Shown piece by piece: positions 29,684 to 39,940 of a DNA stretch of 64,000 bases. The notes beneath the pieces were generated by a model. That model was not told where the DNA came from. It saw nothing but the letters and a program-made list of their open reading frames with translations, and searched no databases. Numbering within the stretch: position 1 is the first letter of the stretch; every line of letters starts with the position of its first letter. A program made the translations under genes and the position numbers. The stretch is taken from assembly GCA_040285825.1 (NCBI GenBank), contig JAUPSS010000007.1:892501-956500 (forward strand), in the 5' to 3' direction. Source of the stretch: Eukaryota sp. TZLM1-RC (Eukaryota; Metamonada: BaSk clade).

Positions 29684-31066
29684 TCAACAATTTTCAATTT
29701 TGGTTTCATTCCTATTAATCATATCAAAAATGCCTTCAATCATAGAATGACATTCTACCCATTCTTCATCTTCCAACATATGTGTCATCTTCTCAAAGGC
29801 TCCATTCTTTTCCAACATTATCTGGAAAATAGAAGCAGATCCACCTGTTGTTATAGACATGGACACTTCTAAGATCACTGTAATCGCCTCGAGACACCCA
29901 ACTACAAGGTCCCAGCGGGAACTATCCAGAAATCTACATAGTGCTGTTAATCCTCCCAATTTTGCCAGTTCCATCAACTGCTTCAGAGTACCATTAGTGA
30001 ACGCATTAGCAATGACAAAGAAGCATTCTACACAATCATTCTCTTTCAGAATCTTAATGACGCGAGTCGCCAGGTCATATTCGAAAAGTACATCTATCAA
30101 AGGTTCAGAAGTCTCTGCAACAATGTTAGATAGCACCCAAAGAGCCTCCTTGCGTTCCTTTGGTGTTTCTTTCATGACACACTTCTTTATGTAATGCATG
30201 AGATCGTGATTCGCTATAGACTCAGTGAACTGACTAGTGCAAGCAATTGTATTGCCAATAGTAATCAATGCAGCCTTCCTTGTTGTTGTGACATCCGAAT
30301 TCAGTAACTCTATCATTGCAAGCATCAGTTCTTCGTCAATGTATACTTCTACAACATCTTCATCCTCTGTCAAAAATGCAAATATCCAAGTGTTGTCATT
30401 GATAATTTGTGGTGTGAAATTAGTGTTGTTATAAAAAATAAACTTTGCAATTGCTATTGTTGTATCGATAATTGATTCAAAATTCATGTCGAATGGTGAA
30501 CGTACAAAATTAGACAAAAACCAAACACAATGACTGACGACACCATTCAATTTAGGGTCATTGTGTTTAACAATTTCAAATACCTTACAAACAATTCCTT
30601 CATAATCTACCTTCAACAGTTCTCTTCTGGATTTGGGCTCTCCCACTACATTGCCCAACGCTAGAAAGGCTTGTTCTAGAACCTGAGGGTCTGTGTTTTT
30701 TAATAGAGAGACAATCGTGTTGAGATAGTTGGATTTGAACAAGGGTAGAACGTCATCACCAGAAACAGACGCGAGATTTGATAACAACCATGAAGCTTCT
30801 CTTGTAAGTTGAACATCACAACAAGTATCTAGGGCAATTTCGCAAATGTTATTAACGCTTTCTGTTTGGTTAATGATGTTTATACAGTGGATGGAATATT
30901 CATCTGGTTGGCTGACTAATGAACGAATGGCACGAACAGCACGTAGCTTAACTTCAGGGTCGAGGGAGTTGACATCAGGTAACAGATGCTGAAGTTCAGA
31001 AGAGGAAGGGTCCAGAGAAGGAGTTTCTATAGAGAGTTGATCAACAGAAGTAGTTACTTGCTCCAT
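29684..31066 (-). CDS. Importin-alpha-like ARM-repeat protein without an obvious IBB domain
   Basis: A 460-residue ARM-repeat solenoid. Characteristic importin-alpha helix motifs recur: REASWLLSNLAS, EQAFLALGNVVGEP, VVSHCVWFLSNFVR, TRKAALITIGNTIA and KEALWVLSNIVAE. The last repeats end in WVECHSMIEGIFDMINRNE. The Trp-Asn arrays that grip nuclear localisation signals are only partly kept (WLLSN, WFLSN, WVLSN; NDNTWIFAFL replaces the usual WALSN). The canonical protein begins with ~60-90 basic residues that bind importin beta. Here only a short acidic N terminus (MEQVTTSVDQLSIE) precedes the first repeat, and I find no upstream exon. It may be a divergent or IBB-less adaptor. Confidence 0.85.
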   Translation of the reverse strand: MEQVTTSVDQLSIETPSLDPSSSELQHLLPDVNSLDPEVKLRAVRAIRSLVSQPDEYSIHCINIINQTESVNNICEIALDTCCDVQLTREASWLLSNLASVSGDDVLPLFKSNYLNTIVSLLKNTDPQVLEQAFLALGNVVGEPKSRRELLKVDYEGIVCKVFEIVKHNDPKLNGVVSHCVWFLSNFVRSPFDMNFESIIDTTIAIAKFIFYNNTNFTPQIINDNTWIFAFLTEDEDVVEVYIDEELMLAMIELLNSDVTTTRKAALITIGNTIACTSQFTESIANHDLMHYIKKCVMKETPKERKEALWVLSNIVAETSEPLIDVLFEYDLATRVIKILKENDCVECFFVIANAFTNGTLKQLMELAKLGGLTALCRFLDSSRWDLVVGCLEAITVILEVSMSITTGGSASIFQIMLEKNGAFEKMTHMLEDEEWVECHSMIEGIFDMINRNETKIENC

Positions 31067-31766
31067 AGGGATGAGGCGATTTAAATGGGATGAGTTGTGT
31101 TAGTGGAAGGAAGAAGTGGTTGCCCCATGTCATTCTCTCAGTGATAATTAAAAGTTCCAATGTCTGTGACTTCCTTCGAAAGGGGTTCTCTTTGAAACTA
31201 TTGCCACCTCATTACACGTCATTCGTATGTCTTTATTCAGGAATTGTAATACAAAATTATTGTTATGCACTTATTTTCTATTACTTGTTTTAATTTGGGA
31301 GTTGATGTTAGAGATGTAAGTTTCCAAAGGGTGGGATCGATTTTTGAGTTAGTAGAATTGATAATGTTATATTAAATGAAGAAAAATCATTGAAGAGGAG
31401 TAGTTGTGAAGAGAATTGTAATCTTTTCAGCAATTTGATAGAGAATTCCAAAGCTACTGTTGACTGAAAGGAAAAAAGCTTGGTGGAGAGAGAATGAAAC
31501 TATTAAAAAAATGGATAAAGATATTGAAGTAGTCATTTTTCAGCCGCATCGGTAATATTTCAATAGCATCGAACAAATATTTGAAGAGAAACTTTATGGT
31601 CATCTATGTTTGAGACACTAGTTCAAATTATTTAGAGAATTGAGTTAAACTAGAATCTTGATCAATGACCAATACTACCGAATTAATTTTTTAAATTCGT
31701 TGACTGTTGGCATTTTCAATCACATTTACGCCAACAACTTTACACTAAACCACATCATAAACAACA
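31067..31766. other. Divergent intergenic region
   Basis: 700 bp between the importin-alpha-like gene and the DDX56 gene, which point away from each other. No specific element is recognised. Confidence 0.4.
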
Positions 31767-33404
31767 ATGGATGCTCTCATAGATGATGAAGTTACATTCA
31801 CTGATTTCTTACTTGATGGTCGGGTGATCGATATCTTAGCCAAGCAACAGCTTAAGCACCCTACTATCATCCAATCCAAAGCAATACCCTTAATACTGAA
31901 AGGCAAGGATGTTGTTGTTCGTGCTCCCACTGGCACGGGTAAAACTCTCGCTTACCTTCTCCCCTTGCTTCAAACTTGCATTCTATCCCCTCAGAACGAT
32001 CCCATTGCCGCGATCCTCCTCCCTACATCAGAGTTAGTCATGCAGCTTTCCTCTGTTCTCTCCCCTTTCTGTTCCGCTCTCAACCTTTTCCACTCCACCT
32101 TGACCAAGGACACCCCCTCTCCTGACGTTTCAGCTTCTCATATCATTATAGCAACTCCAGCAAAGTTAGTTAAGCTTTTGCGTGAGAGCGTAATTTCCTT
32201 TGGTAATCTGAAATTTTTAGTATTTGATGAATGTGACCTCATGCTCTCATTTGGGTTCAAAATTGATCTTGACTCTTTGAGACCTTTCGTACCTGCAACT
32301 TGCCAATCAGCCTTGCTGTCAGCCACATTTGATGACGATGTGGTTGCCGTTAAAAAGCTCTTTCTGCATTCTCCAGTTACGATTAAACTTGAAGATAGTT
32401 TGACCAATATTGATGAATCTATTGTTACTTTAAGTGACGAAGATAGATATCTTTGTCTTTTTTGCCTAATTAAATTGCTTTTCTTCAAGGGTAGGGTTTT
32501 GGTATTTGTGAAAGATATTGAGGCAGCTTACAAAATCAAAATGTTGCTGGAGAGGTTTGATGTTGCCAGTATTTCAGTTGTCCACTCTGAGTTACCAATC
32601 AATTCTAGAATTCAAGCGATTTCACGGTTTAATTCAGGAAACCAATCAATTCTGATTGCAACCGATGACGTTGATGATTATGGTGATTATGGAATGTCGA
32701 GAGGTGTTGATTTTGACTGTGTACGTCATGTAGTCAATTTTGATTTCCCTTCTGATTATGATGTCTATACCCATAGAAAAGGAAGAACCGGACGTGCCGG
32801 GAAGTCTGGCTCAGTATTGACCTTCATCACGTCATCCAGTCAATCAGAATTGATTGATTCTTGGTTTCCCGCTGATTCCAAACCAAAAGTCTTTGATTTT
32901 CCCAATGAATTTGAATCATTTAGGTACAGAGTTTCTGATGTCTTGAGCTCCATTACGAAAAGAGCAATTACCACATACAGAGCAAAAGAATTAAAACGAG
33001 CACTATTAGAATCTGAAAAACTTCAATCTAGATTAAATGATAATCCATTGGAGAAGAAAATATTAAAAAAGAATTTAAACACAAAACCAAAAAATCAGGA
33101 AATCAATCATTTACCGGAGTATCTACAAGTAACCCCAGCACCACTGGCAATGGCCCAGAAGGACGAAAATCGGAAGCAACTGAGTGATAAGGTCAAGAAT
33201 AATCTAGCAGTTGCTTATCATCAGAATCGGAAACGGTTTAAAACCCTTGATCCTTTGCTTAGTTTTAGTGTTTCTAAAAATAGTAACAAACCTGAGATTG
33301 GAATTGTTGAAGATCGATCAAAAAAGATTACTGCCCGGGAGCGATATCGTAAGCAACGAATAGATAAGAGAAAGAGTTTAAGAAATAAGCGTCCTAGGTT
33401 GTAG
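31767..33404 (+). CDS. DDX56: DEAD-box RNA helicase DDX56/Dbp9
   Basis: A 545-residue nucleolar helicase for 60S subunit assembly. Core motifs: PTIIQSKAIPLIL (Q motif), APTGTGKT (I), ATPAKLVKLL (Ib region), DECD in place of DEAD (II), SAT (III), SRGVDFDCVRHVVNFDFP (V) and HRKGRTGRAG (VI). The insert before motif V (TDDVDDYGDYGMSRGVDF) and the downstream FRYRVSDVLSSITKRAI are typical of Dbp9/DDX56 and separate it from other DEAD-box proteins. The basic C-terminal tail (RERYRKQRIDKRKSLRNKR) fits RNA binding and nucleolar localisation. Length is normal for the family and no intron is needed. Confidence 0.93.
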   Translation: MDALIDDEVTFTDFLLDGRVIDILAKQQLKHPTIIQSKAIPLILKGKDVVVRAPTGTGKTLAYLLPLLQTCILSPQNDPIAAILLPTSELVMQLSSVLSPFCSALNLFHSTLTKDTPSPDVSASHIIIATPAKLVKLLRESVISFGNLKFLVFDECDLMLSFGFKIDLDSLRPFVPATCQSALLSATFDDDVVAVKKLFLHSPVTIKLEDSLTNIDESIVTLSDEDRYLCLFCLIKLLFFKGRVLVFVKDIEAAYKIKMLLERFDVASISVVHSELPINSRIQAISRFNSGNQSILIATDDVDDYGDYGMSRGVDFDCVRHVVNFDFPSDYDVYTHRKGRTGRAGKSGSVLTFITSSSQSELIDSWFPADSKPKVFDFPNEFESFRYRVSDVLSSITKRAITTYRAKELKRALLESEKLQSRLNDNPLEKKILKKNLNTKPKNQEINHLPEYLQVTPAPLAMAQKDENRKQLSDKVKNNLAVAYHQNRKRFKTLDPLLSFSVSKNSNKPEIGIVEDRSKKITARERYRKQRIDKRKSLRNKRPRL

Positions 33405-34095
33405 TTTTTGTTAAATTAGTCTTTGAATAGTTTTTATTTTTTAAATACATTTTCGATATTTATTTTTACTAAAGAGACAACCTCAATATACAACTAAATA
33501 GACAAAAATGACTAATTATACAAAATTCAAACACGACAATTGAATGTACAGATCAACATTCATCTTATCGATTCTCTTCAGCATTTTTCGATATTTATTT
33601 CTATTAAATTGGAAAAGAAAATTTGCTATGTTTTTAGGCAATTGTTAAATAAAATGTAAACGAGAATTGTTGCAAGTTCTCTTCGCAATTCATCTCAAAA
33701 TTATTTCAGTAATTATTGAGAATTAATTATTAATTATTAATTATAATTAATTGTTTAAGTTCTGTTAATAAATGATTATCTACTAATGATTATTTAAAAA
33801 AATTAAGCAGTATCAAAACTTATGATGTTCGCGATAGTGTGTTGTAGAGGTTCTGAAATTAATATACATATTGGTGTTTGAATATCGTTTTGGCAGAACA
33901 GAATTGTGTTTCCAATTTTTTAAAGGTGTTGAATCGTTTGTTGTGATGTGCTGCTTCGTTTGCGTTTCAAAATATATTTGGAAAAACACAGTTTTTTGAA
34001 ATAATAACTTAACAATTTGTTTAAAAAACTATTCGGTTCACTTGCTCCAACGTAAAAAAACCAACAAAAATTTAATCAACAGATTGTTTTGGCAA
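33405..34095. other. AT-rich spacer
   Basis: No gene. A low-complexity run of ATTAATTATTAATT type lies near 33720-33755. A fragment near 33890-33930 (CAGAACAGAATTGTGTTTCCAATTTTTTAAAGG) resembles the LINE A FWQNRIVFSIFKG coding block. Confidence 0.5.
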
Positions 34096-34099
34096 TTTT

Positions 34100-34742
34100 T
34101 TTAATTTAATTTTATTCAAAACCTATAAATCAACATCTGAAAAATCCATCTCTCCCAGAACAAAAACACCAGATGCAACTCTCCCATAGTGAGATCCAAG
34201 AGAAAGCAAAGCATCAGAAACCATCTTCAACATCCCCTTAAAAATAGAAAACACAATTCTATTTTGCCAAAACAATCTGTTGAAATTTCTGCCAGTTTTT
34301 CTCTTTACAATCATTTCAAAATCATCCAAAAAACGTAAAGCAGTTGGTGCAAGTGAACCAAAAAGGGAAAATACAAATGGATACAAATTGTATTTTGCAT
34401 GCTGCCGACTGGCCAATTTGGACAAAGGTTCATTGTATTTTTTGAATTTAAAATTTTCAGCATTTGAAAGGGGATTATGAATTTCAGAATTAACAAGCCT
34501 TTCATTTGAGACATAACAAGGATCAACAGACATTACATCCAATAAAATGAAGCTTCCATCTAATCCAGGTAATATGACATCACCTCTATTATTCTTATGA
34601 AAATCATTTTCAGCATCAAACAGATTTGACAACAGAGGTTCCAAGAAGGATTCAATTCAAATGAGATTTACACATACAATATAACTGGTCTCTTAAAGCA
34701 TCATGAACCTTGCTTCTAAAAGTAATAAAATGTTTACAATTT
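34100..34742 (-). mobile_element. LINE subfamily A C-terminal region, best-preserved copy
   Basis: A 173-residue open frame on the minus strand starts at EPLLSNLFDAENDFHKNNRG and passes DVILPGLDGSFILLDVMSVD. It runs through SPFVFSLFGS-type sequence and FWQNRIVFSIFKGMLKMVSD to the terminal GEMDFSDVDL and stop. Upstream coding (LYCMCKSH region) continues after a frameshift near 34660. It gives the clearest view of the subfamily A C terminus. Confidence 0.85.
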
Positions 34743-34910
34743 ATTTATTTTTTGGCAAAATAGAATTGTTTTTTCTATTTCTAAGGGGATGTTGAACATG
34801 GTTTTTGATGCTTTGCATTCTCTTGAATCTCACTATGAGAGAGTTGCATCTAGTTGTTTTGTTTTGGGAGAGATGGATTATTTAGATGTTGATGTCCCAG
34901 TATTTTGTTA
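34743..34910 (+). mobile_element. LINE subfamily A 3' fragment, head to head with its neighbour
   Basis: The plus strand encodes NRIVFSISKGMLNMVFDALH and GEMDYLDVDV. Its truncated 5' edge touches the truncated 5' edge of the minus-strand copy. Both contain the 3' terminus. Confidence 0.75.
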
Positions 34911-34929
34911 AATAAATATAAAATAAAAA

Positions 34930-35032
34930 AGTTTTCGAGTTATTTATTGAACTTGCACACTTGTCAAAATAAACTCATAACTAATTAGACGAAATTCATT
35001 TAACCAACCATTCCTCTACAGAATCTTGATCT
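34930..35032 (-). mobile_element. LINE subfamily B 3' end fragment
   Basis: Worn reverse complement of the B tail (TTGAACTTGCACACTTG...ACCTCTACAGAATCTTGATC-like), upstream of the Utp14 gene. Confidence 0.6.
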
Positions 35033-35271
35033 ATTAGAAATGGTGAAATATCTATATGTTTCAAATGTTAAAGCTTTACTCAGGAAAGGTCTGCCTGTTT
35101 TAGTGTAAAAATTGACATCAATCTTCAGAGGAGATTACTATGTGGAAGATTCAGTAGACTAGATAGATAGTTATGAATGCGGTGGAGTTGTGATTTAAAA
35201 ATTAAACATCAAAGCCACCTATTATTGACCACAGAAAAATCCTTCATTGAATCTCTCCTTGTACTTAACTA

Positions 35272-37011
35272 ATGTCCTCTGATGATGATTACTACTCCGA
35301 TGAAGAGCTAGCTATTGCTGAGATCGATGATATCTTCCGGGGCCATTCTGATTCTGATGACTCTGATGACCATGTCTCCTTCGCTCCTTCAACAGCACAA
35401 CTAGGCTCAGACTTCACCCTCAAAGATCTTCTCAAACCTATAGAATCTTCCTCTAAAGCAGCCACATCATCCCTCAAGAAAAACCTCCTTTCTGCCGTCT
35501 CCTCTGCCGAACCTCTTCCTCTCTCTCGTACTGCCAAGGACAGAATAGAACGCCAAGAAGCATACAAACAGGCCACATCCTCTGTTTCCCAATGGCAGGA
35601 CACAGTCAAACGGAATCGTTCGGCACCATCTGTCTCTTTTCCTCTCAATGCTACCCCTGTTCCTCGTCCCACTCTCCATAACCTCACTGCCGAGGATAAT
35701 GAGGAAGACGATTATGGCGATGTACTCGGAGTGGATGTGAATGATGCTGATGATAAAGCAAAGTTAAAGTCACTGTTACACCACGCAAGTGTAAAAGCCA
35801 AGCACCGAAAAAAGATCAAGTCTAAGAAGTATAGGTCATTATTGAAAAAAGAAAAGCAACGACAGGATGCCCTTGAAGCTGATGATCCCGAAACAATGGA
35901 AAGAGAACGAGCAAAGGAACGTCTAACTTTGCGTCATAAGAACCATTCTGCTTTCATTAAGAGAAAGGTGCGCAGAGGGGAAGCAAAACATGAAGATGTG
36001 AATGAGGCTTTCCAAATAGGACAAGAGTTGAGACAAAAAGTGCAAGGTGAGCAGAGTGAAGAAGAGAGTGAGTATAGTAGTGATGGGGAGAATGAAGAGG
36101 AAGAGGAAGAGGGAAAGGGTGTCTTTGGTATGAAGTTTATGCAGAGGGCGATGGAAAAGGCTCAGAAAGATGGTCAGAAAGATGGAGAAAAGGAAAGTGA
36201 TTTTGAACTGAGTGATAGTGATGACAGTCAAGATGACGTGGACTCAGAAACTGCAGAGGCAGTTGTCGATAGTGATGAGGATGATGATAGCGAAAAAGAA
36301 GTCGATGATGACGATGTCGATGTGAAGGACCAAAATGGTGACGTGATGAACATGAAAAAATTTGACTTTAAGGTACCAAAAGTGGAAGACAGTAGTAAAG
36401 ATGCAGGTCAAAAATTGAGGAAGGGATCAGAAAAACCGGTCAAAAAGAAGAAGAATGCGCAAGACGATGACGTTTCACTTCAATCAATTCAATCACTTGT
36501 CGATGATGACGTTTCCAGTTCAGATGATGATCAAAAAACTGCCATTCAATCAATTCTAGCTGAAAATTCCAATGAAAAAGACTTTAGCGACCTAAAGTCA
36601 ACGTTGGTCAAAGAAGAACATCACGTGGACCTTCCAGAAGCAGTACCTGGATGGGGTGATTGGGGTGGCGAAGGTATTAAGACTAAATTGAATAAGAAGC
36701 AGCAAGACGTGAGGAAAAGGCTAAAGAAGCAACAGAAGCATGATATGGACAAACGAAGAGATGCTGGTAAGGCTAGGGTTATTATAAGGGAAAAGCCCGA
36801 AAAAATAGGTCAAAAATACACGGTCAAGCAGATTCCACACGAATTCAAGAAAAAGCAAGACTACGAAAGGGTACTTCAAAGGCCTATTTCCCATGATTTT
36901 GTTCCAATCAGCCAGCATGAAAGACTAATTAAACCAAAGGTAGTTGTGGGCAGAGGAAGGGTGATTCAGCCGATAAAAAGGACTCAATCCATGAATAGGA
37001 GGTTTGGTTAA
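35272..37011 (+). CDS. UTP14: Utp14, U3 snoRNP / SSU processome protein
   Basis: A 579-residue nucleolar protein that activates the helicase Dhr1 and is needed for 18S rRNA maturation. It is very acidic in the middle (SDEDDDSEKEVDDDDVD) with basic helical stretches (KAKHRKKIKSKKYRSLLKKE). Family signatures are PLSRTAKDRIERQEAY, ERLTLRHKNHSAFIKR, VPGWGDWGGEGI (the Utp14 GWGSWxG motif), ARVIIREKPEKIGQKYTVKQ and IPHEFKKKQDYERVLQRPIS. It is shorter than yeast Utp14 (about 900) mainly in the low-complexity middle. One exon. Together with DDX10 and DDX56 it makes three ribosome-biogenesis genes in the window. Confidence 0.93.
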   Translation: MSSDDDYYSDEELAIAEIDDIFRGHSDSDDSDDHVSFAPSTAQLGSDFTLKDLLKPIESSSKAATSSLKKNLLSAVSSAEPLPLSRTAKDRIERQEAYKQATSSVSQWQDTVKRNRSAPSVSFPLNATPVPRPTLHNLTAEDNEEDDYGDVLGVDVNDADDKAKLKSLLHHASVKAKHRKKIKSKKYRSLLKKEKQRQDALEADDPETMERERAKERLTLRHKNHSAFIKRKVRRGEAKHEDVNEAFQIGQELRQKVQGEQSEEESEYSSDGENEEEEEEGKGVFGMKFMQRAMEKAQKDGQKDGEKESDFELSDSDDSQDDVDSETAEAVVDSDEDDDSEKEVDDDDVDVKDQNGDVMNMKKFDFKVPKVEDSSKDAGQKLRKGSEKPVKKKKNAQDDDVSLQSIQSLVDDDVSSSDDDQKTAIQSILAENSNEKDFSDLKSTLVKEEHHVDLPEAVPGWGDWGGEGIKTKLNKKQQDVRKRLKKQQKHDMDKRRDAGKARVIIREKPEKIGQKYTVKQIPHEFKKKQDYERVLQRPISHDFVPISQHERLIKPKVVVGRGRVIQPIKRTQSMNRRFG

Positions 37012-37204
37012 TGGAATTTGTGATGTCGTCTAGTTTTTAGTCTTTTGATTTTTTTGTAGCTTGGATTTAGAATTTTTAATTTCATCTGTTTTTGCCATTT
37101 TTATACATAATTATTCAGTTTTAGTTTCTATTTTCTTGTGTCTGCCAACCTAGAATTTTTGAATTTGACAATTAAAAATGAATAATTAGTTGATTTTTAT
37201 ACTA

Positions 37205-37395
37205 TAATTTCCTCCAAACAAGCGTCACTATTACTAAACCTACTCACAGCATTACGTTCATACACCAGAAGCTAAAAGTGCCTTTGAAATCATTGTTGGA
37301 ATAAACTTGAAAATGCAAAAAACAATTCTATTTAACCAGAAAGTGGAATTCATTGTTTTACCAGACCTATTCAGTACCTTTTTTTTAATCTTTTA
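37205..37395 (-). mobile_element. LINE subfamily C 3' terminal fragment
   Basis: Minus-strand copy of the NRSGKTMNSTFWLNRIVF block with small deletions, close to the copies at 26.7 and 28.7 kb. Its 5' edge reads into CCTTTTTTTTAATCTTTTATT, similar to the junction of the 28.7-kb copy. Confidence 0.75.
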
Positions 37396-38109
37396 TTCCT
37401 TTTTTTTGTTTTTTTGAAGATTTTTTCTTTTATTTAATTTATGGTATGCCTTCCAGAGGGCATGTAATTATAATGTGGATAAGATGCGTTTTTCCTGATA
37501 TGAAATACATTATGGTGAACTCACAACAATTATTAACAATGTTGAATTCATTTAAAAAACATCTAGTGGAAGATATTTTATTGTGTTAGTAGAATTTTAG
37601 AGTGACGAACATTGTTAAGTCAGATTACACTAAATTATTAAACTTGGCAATAATGAACAATGCGGACATCGATGAACAAGATAAATATGATCCCTATATA
37701 ATGGTAATTTTGAATTTTGGAAAGAATAGTATTTGGGTAATTTCTAATTCTTTGAACTATTTCACCATCAAAAGAATTCTCAATTAATTTCTAAAACATT
37801 AGTAGATGAGCATACCTGCTCTACTATACCTAGGAAGCATTGATAATCAACAGCAAGTACAATAGGAATTTAAAAAGTAATTTTTGGAAATTATTTTTAT
37901 TGTGATTATTCGACAACTAATTTGCAAACCAATTGCTCATTGAATTACTAAATAGATATTTCGTTGATCACAACCAGACAATCTTATTTAAAATTAAAAT
38001 TAAAATAAAGAGAATTTTGCATGCAAAAAATGCTTACAGTAACCTCAGTTCAAAGCCATTTTTCACTAAACAAAAAAATTACAAATTACACGTCTTATTT
38101 ACAAAAAAA
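37396..38109. other. Gene-free spacer
   Basis: AT-rich sequence downstream of both Utp14 and the ferredoxin reductase. No convincing gene or element. Confidence 0.4.
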
Positions 38110-39479
38110 CTACGCCTTACTGTTAATAAATTCAAGAATAGCATCATCATTAACGAACTTTGCACGCTGTCCATCACTACCAGACTCCTTTTCAAAATCA
38201 TCAACCATTTTCCAATCGTCCACAGTGGTAGGCTTAATCTTTCTTTCTGCCAACAGACCATCAATATCAAATACACCCCTTGTCTCAACCATACCATTTT
38301 CAATATCAGACAACAATGTCTGAACAGTTTCCACGGCACATTTCTTATTAGAAAGAACAACAGATAGGACCTGCTTGGCCCACCCAGTGCAATAAACACC
38401 GTTTTCAATACGACCCTTTTCATTAGCAATTCGACCAGTTTTGGAGTTCAAGGGTATTCCTGGCATACGCTCAACTTCAAACCCAGTAGCATTGACTATA
38501 CCAAGTTGTTCTGGCTCGCTAATGGTGAAAGACTTTGAGGAAGGTACAACTTTACCATTGACGATATCATTCTCAACACATTTAAGTCCACTTGGGCCAG
38601 GGTTAGGGGCAGGGCTAGGGTTAGTAGAGTGATCATTGAGAAGGATTTCAGCAGGAGACGTGAAGAATTTGAATGTTAATGTTCGTTCTGCATCACCATT
38701 ACTCCATGCAACCAACTTCTTGAACAGATCCAACTTCCTTTGCTGTGACGAATCCAGCTCGCCATAGTCTCGGTGAAGGACATCAGAATCAATGTGGATC
38801 TTTGCATCAAGATGTTTCATTTCATCTAATTCTTTGTACGTACACGAAGCAGTGGTAGGGCCTCTTCGCGCCAGTATAGTGACCTTTCGAATACGACTGG
38901 AGCTTAAAGCATCAATGGCCACTTGAGGCATCTCTGAATCAGATCTCAGCTGCTCGGGGGTTTTCAGCAGAACACGGGCTACATCAAGACTGACATTACC
39001 AATGCCAACGACAACCACATGGGTAGAGTTCAGCAGAGGTGCAATGGACGCCGGCTCACTGCCTCCATTCCAGGCGGATATAGCTCTCAATGAGTGGAAA
39101 ACGGTACTTGGTGACTCATTAGGGATGTTCAAAGGTCTCGAGCGAGGAGAACCAGTGGCCAGGACAACAGCTGAGTAAGCAGTTTTAAGTTCTGAGAGCT
39201 TTATGTCATATAGAGCATTGACGTTGCCAAAGAATCTTACACGAGGGTTTTCCAATATCTTCTGAAGCTTCTTTGTGACGTTTTTGACTTGTAGGTGGTC
39301 CGGAGCTACTCCTTTTCTTAGTAGTCCAAATGGGACAGGAGACCGTTCAAAAATGTGTACTTGAGCACTAGGAAGTTGTTTGAGCAGATACTCAGTAAAA
39401 TACAGAGATGCAGGACCTGCTCCAAGTACTATTATGAAACATGAGAAATTTACATACTAGCAATGTTAAAAACTGACAT
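38110..39479 (-). CDS. FDXR: Ferredoxin/adrenodoxin-NADP+ reductase
   Basis: A 446-residue FAD/NADPH flavoenzyme that passes electrons from NADPH to a mitochondrial-type ferredoxin for Fe-S cluster and related synthesis. Two exons, 39458-39479 and 38110-39428, are joined across a 29-nt intron (GTATGT...AATAG). This creates MSVFNIAILGAGPASLYFTE with the dinucleotide-binding GxGxxA fold. Other family marks: FERSPVPFGLLRKGVAPDHL, VKNVTKKLQKIL, VVVGIGNVSLDVARVLL (NADP site), ARRGPTTASCTYKELDEM, and GVYCTGWAKQ near the C terminus (family: GWxKxGPxG; here shortened). No N-terminal targeting peptide is visible, since the fold begins at residue ~5. The enzyme may use an internal signal or act in an unusual compartment. 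Confidence 0.92.
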
Positions 39480-39719
39480 GGGAATCTATAGGTCAAAATT
39501 CATAATCACAATTTAACTTTCCGGTCACGTTGCAAACGTCATTTGCACGTTTTCGTGCACATTTTTGTTTATGTTTATTTGTTGTTTCAAACTCAATGTC
39601 TGCAATGGTCCTGAGTTACTGTTTCCACATAGACAAGACCTCTTGCGGCTGCATCATATTCGGTTTTTCTTATACAGCTAAGTAAAGGGTGTTACTGTTG
39701 GAATTCAGCTGGTGTCAAA

Positions 39720-39870
39720 TAGGCCCCAGCATCAGACTCGGCGAGTCCGCGCTCAGCCGACTAAACTTGATTTTAGTCTGAGTCAAACTCCTATCTATGT
39801 GAGTGCGAGTCTAGTCGAACTCAACTTGTTGGAGTCTGAGTGTAGTCGAACTAATAAACATAGAATATTG
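39720..39870. repeat. hAT left terminal/subterminal repeats
   Basis: 13-bp terminal repeat followed by clustered GACTCGGCGAGTC, GTCTGAGTC, CGAGTCTAGTCGAAC and similar motifs. Confidence 0.85.
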
Positions 39871-39940
39871 AGTCTGTTACGAGTTTCACACACTCACTTA
39901 TTGTTTATAATTACATCCTTTTTCTATAATTCTTTCTTAA

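Noticed and set aside
34100-34910. Twin-priming inversion of a single LINE
   Set aside because: Both inverted halves contain the same 3' terminal block, so they must come from two insertions rather than one inverted copy.
35292-36231. Minus-strand open frames opposite Utp14
   Set aside because: Antisense shadows of acidic codon runs; Utp14 motifs span the same region.
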